Assembly: GCF_026248825.1 (NCBI RefSeq)
Contig: NZ_CP110973.1
Coordinates: 3,989,501-4,053,500, forward strand
Source: Larkinella insperata
GTDB lineage: Bacteria > Bacteroidota > Bacteroidia > Cytophagales > Spirosomataceae
Direction of reading: 5' to 3'
DNA length: 64,000 bases
The position numbers were made by a program, and so were the translations under genes. Position 1 is the first letter of the stretch; the number at the start of each line of letters is the position of its first letter. The notes beneath the pieces are model-generated. The model searched no databases, was not told where the DNA came from, and was given only the letters and a program-made list of their open reading frames with translations. Shown piece by piece: positions 33,484-41,888 of this stretch.

Positions 33484-33837
33484 TTAAGCTAATTGATTTC
33501 CAAAGTTCCGTAGAGCAACGGCCAGACTGTTCAGCCGGGCCGGAAATTCGCCACCGGCTTTGCCCGCCCATTGTTCCGCCTGTTCGGCCAGACCCAGCAG
33601 AATGCTGCGAATGTGGACGTTATCGATGAGGGGCGCTTCCAGCGCCGTTTTTAGCTTCTGTAAGGTGTCGGCTACATTATCGGCTTCCGACGTTTTTAAC
33701 GAACGCAGCCAGTCGTTGATGAGCGAAAGGCCCTCCTGGGGCGTTGTTTTCAGGGGACCGCCATCAAACGATTCCATGGTTACGTCGATCAGCGTCGTGG
33801 TATTGGAGTGTGGCGCCTGCGAATGTTGATGAGCCAT
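33484..33837 (-). CDS. Paralog array unit 3: small helical protein of unknown family
   Basis: 117 residues. The N-terminus is His/Gln-rich (MAHQHSQAPHSN), followed by TTTLIDVTMESFDGG, LSLINDWLRSLK (Trp43), ILLGLAEQAEQWAG and SLAVALRNFGNQLA. An extra Trp lies in the late motif. It has the same layout as units 1, 2 and 4. Function unknown; no leader sequence. Confidence 0.7.
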   Translation of the reverse strand: MAHQHSQAPHSNTTTLIDVTMESFDGGPLKTTPQEGLSLINDWLRSLKTSEADNVADTLQKLKTALEAPLIDNVHIRSILLGLAEQAEQWAGKAGGEFPARLNSLAVALRNFGNQLA

Positions 33838-33880
33838 AATTACGTCAAAAGTTTAGTTGAGCAAAAATGAAAGAGTCGGT

Positions 33881-34489
33881 CTAGATCTGCCGACTGTTGC
33901 CACCGCCTTCGCCGGTGGACGGACGAGTATTGCGCGACTCGGTGCCGGAGCTGGTAGCCGCCGATTCGCCCGAAGAGCCGGTACGGCCGTAAGCGCCCCC
34001 GCCCTGCAAATTTCCCACATCGTCGGCATTGGTGTTTCCGGGAACGGCCGGATTAACGCCGGGATTGCCGGCGGCACTGCCGGTTCCGGTTCTCGTGAAA
34101 ATCTGGGCCCGGCCGTGTTTATCGGCAATATTGCCGCCTTCGCCGTTGAGCACCTTGCCAAAATCCCGTAAGGTCTGCACCAGTTCAACCAATTGCAGCT
34201 TTACTTTATCATCATCCGTTGATTGGGCCGCCTGCTCGGTTTGCCCGGCCAGTTCATCCAGAAGCGTTATGATACGGTCCGTGTCCTGATTGCCCTGCAT
34301 CAGTTCTCCTTTCAACTCACTGAGCGTATTGGTGATCTGGCTGGCGGTTTCGTCATTATCTTCGCTACGGAGCGCCGTCAGCCAGTGATCAATGAGGGAA
34401 ATACCGTCGAGGGTCGAAAAGGAGGTGGTGTCTCCATTAAAACTTTCAACCGTCGAGCTGATTAAATTCGTTGCCTGTTGGTTTGCCAT
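33881..34489 (-). CDS. Paralog array unit 2 with low-complexity C-terminal tail
   Basis: 202 residues. The first about 118 residues match the array family (LISSTVESFNG, ISLIDHWLTAL with Trp36, LLDELAGQTEQAAQ, LVQTLRDFGKVL). The remaining about 84 residues form a Gly/Ser/Asn/Thr-rich, probably disordered tail with no hydrophobic core, not found in the other units. The tail could be an interaction or display segment. It lies 28 bases after unit 1. Confidence 0.7.
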   Translation of the reverse strand: MANQQATNLISSTVESFNGDTTSFSTLDGISLIDHWLTALRSEDNDETASQITNTLSELKGELMQGNQDTDRIITLLDELAGQTEQAAQSTDDDKVKLQLVELVQTLRDFGKVLNGEGGNIADKHGRAQIFTRTGTGSAAGNPGVNPAVPGNTNADDVGNLQGGGAYGRTGSSGESAATSSGTESRNTRPSTGEGGGNSRQI

Positions 34490-34517
34490 TGGCTTTGTTG
34501 ATTTCGGTTTCTAACAA

Positions 34518-34853
34518 TTACTTGGCCATCGCCCGGCTGAAGTCCTTGAGGTTTTCCACCAATTGATTCAGGGCGTGGCGTTGGTCACCCGTGGCATTCT
34601 GAGCCACCACGGCGGTCTGATCGGCCAGATCTTTCAACAGCAGCTGGATCGCTACCATGTCGTTGGAATCCAGCGCATCGCGAAGTTGTTCCAGCGTCGG
34701 GACCACGGTTTTCCATTCCGCCTGCGTCCGTAAAATCACGATCCAGTCTTCGACCAAGTTAACGCCTTCGGCGGTGGTTGACGACGGTGCTCCTCCTCCG
34801 AGGGCCGTGTTCGTATCGTCGAGCATGGTGTCTATTTTCTCATGGTGTGCCAT
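34518..34853 (-). CDS. Paralog array unit 1: small helical protein of unknown family
   Basis: 111 residues and the first gene of the six. It has MAHHEKIDTMLDDTNTALGGG, VNLVEDWIVILR (Trp37), QLLLKDLADQTAVVAQ and LVENLKDFSRAMAK. It is soluble, acidic and has no leader. The promoter must lie in the 80 bases shared with the divergent arfB gene; no clear -7 element is visible there on this strand. The family is not one I recognise. Confidence 0.7.
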   Translation of the reverse strand: MAHHEKIDTMLDDTNTALGGGAPSSTTAEGVNLVEDWIVILRTQAEWKTVVPTLEQLRDALDSNDMVAIQLLLKDLADQTAVVAQNATGDQRHALNQLVENLKDFSRAMAK

Positions 34854-34933
34854 AACGAGATCTGTTTTTTCGCGTATATGATGGAACCGTCAGTGTGCCG
34901 GATTGTTTGTACCTTTACCAAGTTTTTAGCCTA

Positions 34934-35338
34934 ATGATGGACCCAACACGGCTTTTCCCGGAATTGCAGTTTCAGTTTGCCCGCAGTGGCGGCAAGGGCG
35001 GTCAGAACGTCAACAAAGTGGCGTCGAAGGCCGAGCTATATTTTGACATTCCCAACTCGCAGGTGCTGACGGCGGAAGAAAAAGCGGTATTGCTCGACAA
35101 ACTGAGCAACAAACTGACGTCGGAGGGCGTGCTGGTGCTGTACCACCAGACGGAGCGGTCGCAACTGGTCAACCGGGACAAGGTGACCGAGAAATTCTAC
35201 CTGCTCATTCGCAAAGCTTTCGAAAAACCCAAACCCCGTAAAGCCACCCGGCCCACCAAGGCGTCGCAGGAGGAGAAAAGGCAGGAAAAACAACGGCGGG
35301 GTGAAGTGAAAGCCGGGCGGAAGAAAGTGGATTATTGA
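34934..35338 (+). CDS. arfB: ArfB-type peptidyl-tRNA hydrolase (YaeJ-like)
   Basis: 134-residue ribosome-rescue hydrolase. The catalytic GGQ motif lies in RSGGKGGQNVNK, followed by KAELYFDI. The C-terminal tail is strongly basic (PKPRKATRPTKASQEEKRQEKQ...GRKK), which in ArfB enters the empty mRNA channel of stalled ribosomes. It frees peptides from non-stop ribosomes. The start at 34934 (or 34937) is preferred to an upstream GTG. TACCTTTA at 34910, similar to TAnnTTTG, may be its -7 element. It is divergent from the paralog array. Confidence 0.9.
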   Translation: MMDPTRLFPELQFQFARSGGKGGQNVNKVASKAELYFDIPNSQVLTAEEKAVLLDKLSNKLTSEGVLVLYHQTERSQLVNRDKVTEKFYLLIRKAFEKPKPRKATRPTKASQEEKRQEKQRRGEVKAGRKKVDY

Positions 35339-35343
35339 ACGGC

Positions 35344-35378
35344 GCTTCCCGCTACACCTTTTCGGATCAGCGGGAAGC
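35344..35378. terminator. Hairpin between convergent genes
   Basis: GCTTCCCGCT at 35344-35353 pairs perfectly with AGCGGGAAGC at 35369-35378. It lies between arfB and the DUF3500 gene. There is no T run, so termination is possible but not assured. Confidence 0.5.
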
Positions 35379-35390
35379 CATAACGGAGCC

Positions 35391-36425
35391 TTACTTGTGC
35401 TGCGCTTTGTAGTGTTCGGCCAGAATATCTTCCCCGAAATCGTTGGTTAAGTCCCGCACGACCGAATGAACGTGGTTGGCGTTATTCTGCGAGTTATCGT
35501 ATTCAATCAGAATCGTCGGCCCCTGAATGCGGTAATACTGGCCTTTCCCCGGACCAAAACCGGCTTGCCGGTCGCCCGCCCAGGCAAACACCAGCTTATC
35601 CAGCCCGACTTTTTTGAGCTTGTCCAGCTGCTGGTTTTTCAACGTGACGTGGTAATTATTGAGGTACGTTTCCAGCAGCGACAGAAAGGTTTTCTGCTGG
35701 CTCTCCGTCATCTGCGGAAAGGCAATGCCTTCCTTTTTTTCGATAGACGCCTTCCGGGTATTGGTCGTCACGATGTCACCCGGGCAGGTCTCGCTGATGA
35801 GCGCGCGGCCCAACTGGTCGCTGTTGAAGGAGGTAACCAGCGCCAGGGCCAGCGCTTCTTCCTGCTTCAGAATCTGACGGCCTTTCTGCGGTACATCGGC
35901 CCGCACAACACCCGGGTTGCTGCCCAGGAACGTCGGGGTCATGCCAATCACTTTGCCGGTGAGCGACGAAAAATGCAGCGACAGGTGGTGACCGTCAACC
36001 CGCCAGCCCCAGGGCGTTTTGTTGGACACATCGCCAAACACCGAGAATGAATAGTTTTCCGGGTCGCGGTAGGTATCATTCGAGGGGCGGTTTTCGACCA
36101 CCCGCAGCACGTTTTCAAGGTCAATAATGGAAGTAACTTTCTCGTATCCCTGATCGCTCAGTGCCGTTTTCAGCAGCACCATAGCCGCTTTTCGCTGCTG
36201 CGGATTCATTTGTTTGAGGGGCAGGCCGTTGCGTTTCCGCGGAACATAATGCCAGTCGAATCGCTCCTCACTGTCGAACGGAAAAACCGCCAGTTTGCGC
36301 TGGTCGGCGTCAAGGCTGTTTACGAAAGTCTGCACGGCTGCGGCCATTTCCTTACCAACGGGTTCGCGGGAGGGAGGCGTGAAGGCCAGCAGCAGCCCGG
36401 CCAGAAAAATCAGGTGCGTTTTCAT
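35391..36425 (-). CDS. DUF3500 family secreted protein
   Basis: 344-residue exported protein of the DUF3500 family. A short signal peptide (MKTHLIFLAGLLLAFTPP) is followed by the family's conserved parts: KLAVFPFDSEERFDWHYVPR, GWRVDGHHLSLHFS, FAWAGD and YRIQGPTILIEYDN, with NHVHSVVRDLTNDFG near the end. The two His-rich segments may form a metal site. The family is widespread in Bacteroidota and Planctomycetes and is uncharacterised. Single gene, convergent with arfB. Confidence 0.88.
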   Translation of the reverse strand: MKTHLIFLAGLLLAFTPPSREPVGKEMAAAVQTFVNSLDADQRKLAVFPFDSEERFDWHYVPRKRNGLPLKQMNPQQRKAAMVLLKTALSDQGYEKVTSIIDLENVLRVVENRPSNDTYRDPENYSFSVFGDVSNKTPWGWRVDGHHLSLHFSSLTGKVIGMTPTFLGSNPGVVRADVPQKGRQILKQEEALALALVTSFNSDQLGRALISETCPGDIVTTNTRKASIEKKEGIAFPQMTESQQKTFLSLLETYLNNYHVTLKNQQLDKLKKVGLDKLVFAWAGDRQAGFGPGKGQYYRIQGPTILIEYDNSQNNANHVHSVVRDLTNDFGEDILAEHYKAQHK

Positions 36426-36724
36426 GAGGTTCAGGACTGAGCGGGGAAGATACAGTTTTTTCTAATCCATAAGGTAACCGGCCGCGATCGGAAAAAGATT
36501 TGCCGGATTCCTTAAAAATTAAGTTTACCGGTGGACCCGCCTGGAAAGTCTGCTCCAACAAACGGAAGAATCGGCCTTCTTCATTGGACCGCCGTTCTCC
36601 CGAGGGCGTCTTTCAAAACCCGTTTTTGACGGATGAAACGGAATAAATGTCGGTTCATTGATGGGAAGCTGGTGGGCAGCGGCCAAAGCGGTATCTTCCC
36701 TGTTCGCAAGTAGACTGCTTTACG

Positions 36725-37933
36725 ATGAAATCCTTGATCGACCGCGTTTTACAGACTTCGGGCCTGCCCATGACGCCCCGGCAACTCTGGCGCTACAGTT
36801 TTTTGTACTGGAGCTTCTTCTCGCTGATCTGGTATTGCCAGACGACGCTGGTCTGGCTGCTGACGCCCAACGGTCGGCTGTATTACACCGAAACGCTGTA
36901 TTGGCTGATTGAACTTCTGTTCTGGTGGGGCCTGACGCCGGTAATCATCTGGTGCGCCCAGCGGTTTTCCCTCCTGCGCAAACAGAGCGCCAGCCGTTTT
37001 ATGGCCCAATTGCTGACGCACGTGCTGATTGCGGCCCTCCTGTACGGTATAGAACTGATCATTGAACACCTGCTGCTGGGGTCGGCCATTGCGCACGAAC
37101 AGGGCCGGGCCATCACGGTTCGGCGGGTGTTGCTGGTGTTTGCGCTCAGTTTCGGAACAGCCTTTTCCCAGTACATGCTTCTGGTGGTCTGTTACAGCGT
37201 CCTGACGCACGTCTACAAGCTGCAATCCCTCAAACAGCAGAATTTGCAGACCGAACTGATCAACGAGCAGTTGAATACGCAACTGGCAAATGCCCAGCTT
37301 CAGGCCCTGAAGATGCAACTGAACCCGCATTTTCTGTTCAACACGCTTCATTCGATTGTGAGTATGCTGATGGGCAACCAGACCCGCCGGGCCATTCAGA
37401 TGGTGACCACCCTGAGCGATTTGCTCCGGAGTGTTTTGATGCGGCAACAAGCCAATTTTGTCACCTTATTCGAAGAAATGACGTTGACCAAACAATACTT
37501 GGCCATTCAGGAAATTCGCTTTGAAGACCGGCTGACGGTAGAATATGCCATTGCGCCCGAAGCGGAAAACTGTCTGCTGCCCCAGCTCATCCTGCAACCC
37601 CTCGTCGAAAACGCCATTACCCACGGTATTGCCAACCGGTCGGAAGGAGCCCTGATCCGGATCAGGGCGCAGCGGCAGGAGGATGTTCTGCTGGTGGAGG
37701 TGTTCGACAACGGGGCGGGGCACAAACGGCGGCAGGCTACGTCGGGCACGGGTTTGGGGCTTTCCAATACGCGCTCCCGGCTGGAGAAAGCCTACGGCAA
37801 ACAGGCCCGGCTTCAGTTTATCCAGCCCCCCGGAGGCACCACGACCCTTCGTCTGGAGATTCCCTGCCAGTCTTTCCTGCTTCCCTCCGCTGATCCTGCG
37901 GAAACTGTACCGCACGGTTCCCCGGCGCCATAA
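36725..37933 (+). CDS. LytS-type sensor histidine kinase
   Basis: 402-residue membrane sensor kinase of the LytS/His_kinase type. Four membrane helices (about residues 20-135) are followed by a coiled coil and the characteristic KMQLNPHFLFNTLHSIV box with the phospho-acceptor His202. The HATPase region has PLVENAITHGI, DNGAG and GTGLGLSNTRSRL. Members of this class normally sit beside a LytTR response regulator; none is present here, so the partner must be encoded elsewhere. The 3' end overlaps the terminator of the convergent DUF1080 gene. Confidence 0.9.
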   Translation: MKSLIDRVLQTSGLPMTPRQLWRYSFLYWSFFSLIWYCQTTLVWLLTPNGRLYYTETLYWLIELLFWWGLTPVIIWCAQRFSLLRKQSASRFMAQLLTHVLIAALLYGIELIIEHLLLGSAIAHEQGRAITVRRVLLVFALSFGTAFSQYMLLVVCYSVLTHVYKLQSLKQQNLQTELINEQLNTQLANAQLQALKMQLNPHFLFNTLHSIVSMLMGNQTRRAIQMVTTLSDLLRSVLMRQQANFVTLFEEMTLTKQYLAIQEIRFEDRLTVEYAIAPEAENCLLPQLILQPLVENAITHGIANRSEGALIRIRAQRQEDVLLVEVFDNGAGHKRRQATSGTGLGLSNTRSRLEKAYGKQARLQFIQPPGGTTTLRLEIPCQSFLLPSADPAETVPHGSPAP

Positions 37934-37973
37934 AAAAGCGGAGCCGCAGCGTATCGGTTCGCTGCAACTCCGC
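37931..37973 (-). terminator. Terminator of the DUF1080 gene
   Basis: Interrupted stem: GCGGAG with CTCCGC, and GCAGCG with CGCTGC. On the minus strand it is followed by six T residues. It lies 23 bases after the DUF1080 stop and overlaps the last codon of the convergent kinase. Confidence 0.75.
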
Positions 37974-37995
37974 CTGAAGACCGAATCGAACGGTT

Positions 37996-38697
37996 TTACA
38001 ACTCCCGAATCCGGATGTTCCGGTACCAAACCACTTCTTTGGGGCTGTGGTTTTGCAGCGCAATTTTTCCTTTGGCGTGCGGCTTCACATACGCCCAGTC
38101 CTTAAACTTGCTGGCGTTGGCCATTTTCTGCCATTCCGGACCGCCGTACTCGTATTCCACCACTTTCTTGCCGTTCAGATAGTGCTCAACGTGGTTGTTG
38201 TTGACCATAATACGGCCTTTGTTCCACTCCCCGGCGGGTTTGTTAACGGTCGGGTCGTTTGGTGCAATCAGGTCGTAGTTAGCACCGGTCAGCTGGCTGC
38301 CTTTCAGCTTGGCACCATCACCCAGCTGGTAGCCTTTGTCGTCGATCACCTGGTATTCCGGGCCTGACCAGTATGTGGCTTTGTTGGCCGGATCCTCGAT
38401 TACTTTGTAAACAACTCCGCTGTTGCTCTTGGGCGGTAACTTAAACTCGAATTCCAGGTCGAAATTTTCGTATTCCTTGTCGGTAACGAGGTCACCGCCG
38501 GTGCCGTCGGGCGTCAGCGTGCCGTTCTCGATGTTCCAGCCAATGGCTTTGTCTTTCAGGTAGCTATGCCAGCCTGCCGTGGACTTGCCGTCGAACAGCG
38601 GTACCCACTTGCCGGGTTTTGAACCGCCGATGTTGGAAAGGCTCATTAACGTGAACAAACCGGCCAGCAGACCGATGGCAAAGGTTGCTTTTTTCAT
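37996..38697 (-). CDS. DUF1080 3-keto-glycoside hydrolase-like protein
   Basis: 233-residue exported protein of the DUF1080 (3-keto-disaccharide hydrolase) family, a concanavalin-like jelly roll. After the signal peptide come WVPLFDGKSTAGWHS, NFDLEFEFKLPPKSNSGVVYKV, EYQVIDDKGY and the C-terminal IALQNHSPKEVVWYRNIRIREL. Members cleave 3-keto-glycosides formed by Gfo/Idh enzymes. It follows a Tat-exported Gfo/Idh gene by 97 bases on the same strand, which fits that pathway. Confidence 0.9.
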   Translation of the reverse strand: MKKATFAIGLLAGLFTLMSLSNIGGSKPGKWVPLFDGKSTAGWHSYLKDKAIGWNIENGTLTPDGTGGDLVTDKEYENFDLEFEFKLPPKSNSGVVYKVIEDPANKATYWSGPEYQVIDDKGYQLGDGAKLKGSQLTGANYDLIAPNDPTVNKPAGEWNKGRIMVNNNHVEHYLNGKKVVEYEYGGPEWQKMANASKFKDWAYVKPHAKGKIALQNHSPKEVVWYRNIRIREL

Positions 38698-38794
38698 GGT
38701 TTCGTAGGGGTTATGGGTTGCGTTTCGGTTTATGGCCGGCCAACTGGGTTGAATCGTCGGGCTGCCGTAAACTCAAAAACCGTCTATTGATTCG

Positions 38795-40198
38795 TTAAAC
38801 CGCGTTCATGATCTTCATCGCGTTGGGATCCCAGCTGACGATCTGCTTTTTAAACAAGCTCATGTTGCCACACTGCGTGGGTCCGCAGGCGCGCAGGCCG
38901 AACGTCGCATCTTCCACCACCGGTTTTTTGTTCCGGATGGAGTCGAAGAAGTTGACAAAGTGTTCGTAGCGGTCGCCTTTGTAGTCTTTGGGCGTTTTGT
39001 ACACCATTTCGCGCGGGCCTTCCATTTCCGGGCGGTTCGGGTACATCTTGTTGTATTCTTTCAGATAGGCTTCCTGCTGGTCTTTCGGGAAGTTGTCGAT
39101 CGACAGACCCGGGGCTTTCGGAAGTTTGTGGTGACGAACCGTCAGGCTATCCCACCCAATGGCCAGATCACCCTCCGTGCCGACCAGCCGAACCAGGTAA
39201 CCACCCCCTCCGCCATCAACGAAGTTGCTGCGGGTAGTCAGGTTAAACTCGGGATGCTCGGCGGTTTTCGGGTAGTCAAAAATGGCCAGGTGAATATCGG
39301 GCACATCACGGCCGTCTTTCCAGAACCGCAGCCCTCCGCTGGCGTACACCCGGTTGGGGCCTTTGGAACCCGTGATGGTGTGCAGCGTCGTCAGCAGGTG
39401 CACGTAGAGGTCGCCCGCAACACCCGTGCCGTAATCCTGGTAGTTTCTCCACCGGAAAAACCGTTTGGGGTCCCATTCGCGTTTGGGGGCGGTTCCCAGG
39501 TATGTATCCCAGTCAACGGTTTGGGGCGACGCATCCGGCGGAATGGAATATTGCCACGCACCCATCGCGCTGTGGCGGTCATACTGGGCTTCGGCAAAAA
39601 CCAGTTCCCCAATGTCACCGGCTTTGAGCAGTTCTTTGGCTTTGGCGATGATGATGGAGCTGGCAAACTGGCTGCCCACCTGAAACACCTTGCCGGTTTC
39701 TTTCTGGACCTTGATCAGCGTGTGGCCGTCTTCTACTTTCTGCACCATCGGCTTTTCGCAGTAGACGTGCTTGCCTTTGCGCATGGCGTCCGACGAAATT
39801 TTCTCGTGCCAGTGGTCGGTGGTACCGTTGATAACGGCGTCAACGTCCGTGCGTTCCAGAATCTGGCGGTAATCGCGGGTGGTAAACAGCGCGTCGCCCC
39901 AGAGTTCTTTCGCCCGGCGCAGCCGACCGTCGTACAAATCGCAGGCGGCTACCATCTCAACATTTTCCACCATCAAGGCCGTTTGCGTGTCGCCAATTCC
40001 CATGCCACCCGTTCCAATGAGGGCGATGCGGATTTTGTCGTTAGCGGCCGTGCTGCTGTGACTTTTCACCAGATTAAGGTACGTGGGAGCGGTTCCGGCC
40101 TGGGCGAGCGTTGAAGGAACCGTCGCGGCTGCTGTTCCGGCCAAACCCAGGGTTTTGAGGAATGACCGGCGGGAAGAAGCCTGTTCAGGATTTTCCAT
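38795..40198 (-). CDS. Tat-exported Gfo/Idh/MocA oxidoreductase
   Basis: 467-residue oxidoreductase with a twin-arginine leader (SSRRSFLKTLGLAGTAAATV), so it is exported with its tightly bound nicotinamide cofactor. Motifs include IALIGTGGMGIGDTQ in the Rossmann fold and VYCEKPMVQ with the EKP triad. The C-terminal domain has GTGVAGDLYVHLL near the active site. Exported relatives exchange hydride between sugar C3 hydroxyl and keto forms, or cleave glycosides by the GH109 mechanism. With the DUF1080 gene downstream it makes one half of a divergent pair of like modules. Confidence 0.92.
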   Translation of the reverse strand: MENPEQASSRRSFLKTLGLAGTAAATVPSTLAQAGTAPTYLNLVKSHSSTAANDKIRIALIGTGGMGIGDTQTALMVENVEMVAACDLYDGRLRRAKELWGDALFTTRDYRQILERTDVDAVINGTTDHWHEKISSDAMRKGKHVYCEKPMVQKVEDGHTLIKVQKETGKVFQVGSQFASSIIIAKAKELLKAGDIGELVFAEAQYDRHSAMGAWQYSIPPDASPQTVDWDTYLGTAPKREWDPKRFFRWRNYQDYGTGVAGDLYVHLLTTLHTITGSKGPNRVYASGGLRFWKDGRDVPDIHLAIFDYPKTAEHPEFNLTTRSNFVDGGGGGYLVRLVGTEGDLAIGWDSLTVRHHKLPKAPGLSIDNFPKDQQEAYLKEYNKMYPNRPEMEGPREMVYKTPKDYKGDRYEHFVNFFDSIRNKKPVVEDATFGLRACGPTQCGNMSLFKKQIVSWDPNAMKIMNAV

Positions 40199-40564
40199 AA
40201 TAAATAAAAAAGAGTTAACAGGAGTCGTAAGTTACGATTTTTTGGAATAGGGCACGAAAAACAAGCGCGAAATGGCAGGATTGCCGTAAAACATTCGGTC
40301 ACGGATCACGGGTTAATCCGCGTAATTCAATTCATTCTTTGAATCGTGTCAAACGATGGGAAGCGTCATCCGGGATGGGCAACCGGTTTGATTCTGAAGC
40401 GGTAAAAGTGTAATTTGGAGCCTTCCTAAACTCCCGCCCGTGTATGAATCGATTCCTTACGATCTTTCCTGCCTTTATCCTGACTCTTACCGCTTTGGCA
40501 CCAGACCGGCTTTCCGCGATGGCCTGATGAAGGAAAATTGCAGTAAAAAAGACAATCAACCTGA
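40199..40564. other. Divergent promoter region between two Gfo/Idh genes
   Basis: About 366 bases between oppositely oriented exported oxidoreductases. It contains no full gene. A short frame at 40444-40527 resembles a signal peptide alone. No clear operator was seen. Confidence 0.5.
40444..40527 (+). pseudogene. 27-residue signal-peptide-like frame
   Basis: ATG at 40444 opens a 27-codon frame (MNRFLTIFPAFILTLTALAP and a short end), then TGA. It looks like a normal leader with nothing behind it, so it may be the remnant of a deleted secreted-protein gene, or chance. Confidence 0.3.
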
Positions 40565-41848
40565 ATGAATTGCGAGATGAACGTTAAACCTGTACCGTCA
40601 AGACGGACGTTTCTAAAACAGTCGTTGGGCACCCTGGCGGCTTTTAGCATTGTACCCCGGCATGTGCTGGGGAAAGGATACCTGGCGCCCAGCGATCAAC
40701 TGGCGAAGGGAATCATCGGCGTGGGCGGCATGGGCCGGGGGCATATCGGTTACGCCGGAACGCGGGTGGCGGCCATCTGCGATGTCGACCGGTCGCACCT
40801 GGAGCTGGCCAAGGGGATGATCAAAGACCCCGGCTTGAAGACGTTTTCCGACTTCCGCGAACTGATTCAACTGCCCGAAGTCGACATTGTACACATTGCC
40901 ACTCCGCCCCACTGGCACGGTATCATGGCCGCTGAAGCGGCCCGCGCGGGCAAAGATGTCTGGTGCGAAAAACCGATGACGGCCACCATTGGCGAAGGCA
41001 GGCGGGTGCTCGAAGCCGTTCAGCAGCACGGGCGGATTTTTCGACTAAACACCTGGTTTCGGTTCGAGGATACTTTTTACGGGATGGGGACGCCCGTCAA
41101 ACCCATCAAAAAACTCGTTGAAAGCGGCTTGCTCGGCTGGCCGCTCAAAGTGACCGTGAGCCGTCATACGGGTTTTGACTGGAAATTTTACTGGGTCGGC
41201 AAAACGGATCTGAACCCCATGCCCGTACCGCCCGAACTCGACTACGAAATGTGGCTGGGACCCGCGCCCTACAAACCCTACAACCCCCACCGGGTGCACG
41301 GTACCTTCCGCGGTTATTGGGACTACGACGGGGGCGGTTTGGGCGACATGGGACAGCATTACCTCGACCCCATCCAGTACTTTTTGGGTAAAGACGGCAC
41401 CAGCCCCGTTTCGGTGGAAATCGACGCACCCCAGCAGCACCCCGACGCCGTTGGGACGTGGCGCCGGATTGAGTATACCTACGCCGACGGCTGCAAGATT
41501 ATTCTGGACGGCGAAGGCAAGGATGTTAACAGTCCGTACATCGAAGGGCCGAAAGGGAAGCTGTATCCCGGTTTCAAGTCCGACATTCCGGATTTGGAAA
41601 AGAAACTGGCCGCTTTCTCCGACCCACTGCCGCAGGTAACCGACTTTGTGGAAGCCGTGCGGGAACGTAAGCGGTTTGCGCTGAACGAAGCCAACGGCTT
41701 CCGCTCCTGTACGCTGGTCAACATGGGGAAAATCGCGCTGCAACTGGGTCGGTCGCTCAAATTTGATCCCGGCCGGCTGATTTTTGTGGACGACGAAGGG
41801 GCCAACCGGTTGATCGACCAGCCGTTGCGGGCACCCTGGATTATTTGA
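40565..41848 (+). CDS. Tat-exported Gfo/Idh/MocA oxidoreductase
   Basis: 427-residue second exported oxidoreductase of this family in the region. The twin-arginine leader is SRRTFLKQSLGTLAAFSIVP. The Rossmann loop is GVGGMGRGHIGYAG and the cofactor triad is WCEKPMTATIG. The domain after it has DYEMWLGPAPYKPYNPHRVH and GGGLGDMGQHYLDP, typical of exported Bacteroidota members. Start at 40565, with 40577 as an alternative. It is followed after 40 bases by the HEAT-DUF1080 giant, so oxidation and hydrolysis of 3-keto-glycosides are probably coupled. Confidence 0.92.
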   Translation: MNCEMNVKPVPSRRTFLKQSLGTLAAFSIVPRHVLGKGYLAPSDQLAKGIIGVGGMGRGHIGYAGTRVAAICDVDRSHLELAKGMIKDPGLKTFSDFRELIQLPEVDIVHIATPPHWHGIMAAEAARAGKDVWCEKPMTATIGEGRRVLEAVQQHGRIFRLNTWFRFEDTFYGMGTPVKPIKKLVESGLLGWPLKVTVSRHTGFDWKFYWVGKTDLNPMPVPPELDYEMWLGPAPYKPYNPHRVHGTFRGYWDYDGGGLGDMGQHYLDPIQYFLGKDGTSPVSVEIDAPQQHPDAVGTWRRIEYTYADGCKIILDGEGKDVNSPYIEGPKGKLYPGFKSDIPDLEKKLAAFSDPLPQVTDFVEAVRERKRFALNEANGFRSCTLVNMGKIALQLGRSLKFDPGRLIFVDDEGANRLIDQPLRAPWII

Positions 41849-41888
41849 TGTGGCCCGTGGCCTTTTCCCTAACTTCATTATCCTTCTT

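Noticed and set aside
32370..34853. Six-gene array as a gas vesicle, phage or toxin-antitoxin set
   Set aside because: No gas-vesicle, phage structural or toxin motifs are present, there are no recombinase or att-like repeats at the ends, and all six units are homologous to each other.
38960..40114. Antisense open frame of 384 codons in a Gfo/Idh gene
   Set aside because: Shadow of a clearly real gene; translation is rich in Val/Phe/Gly without domain signals.
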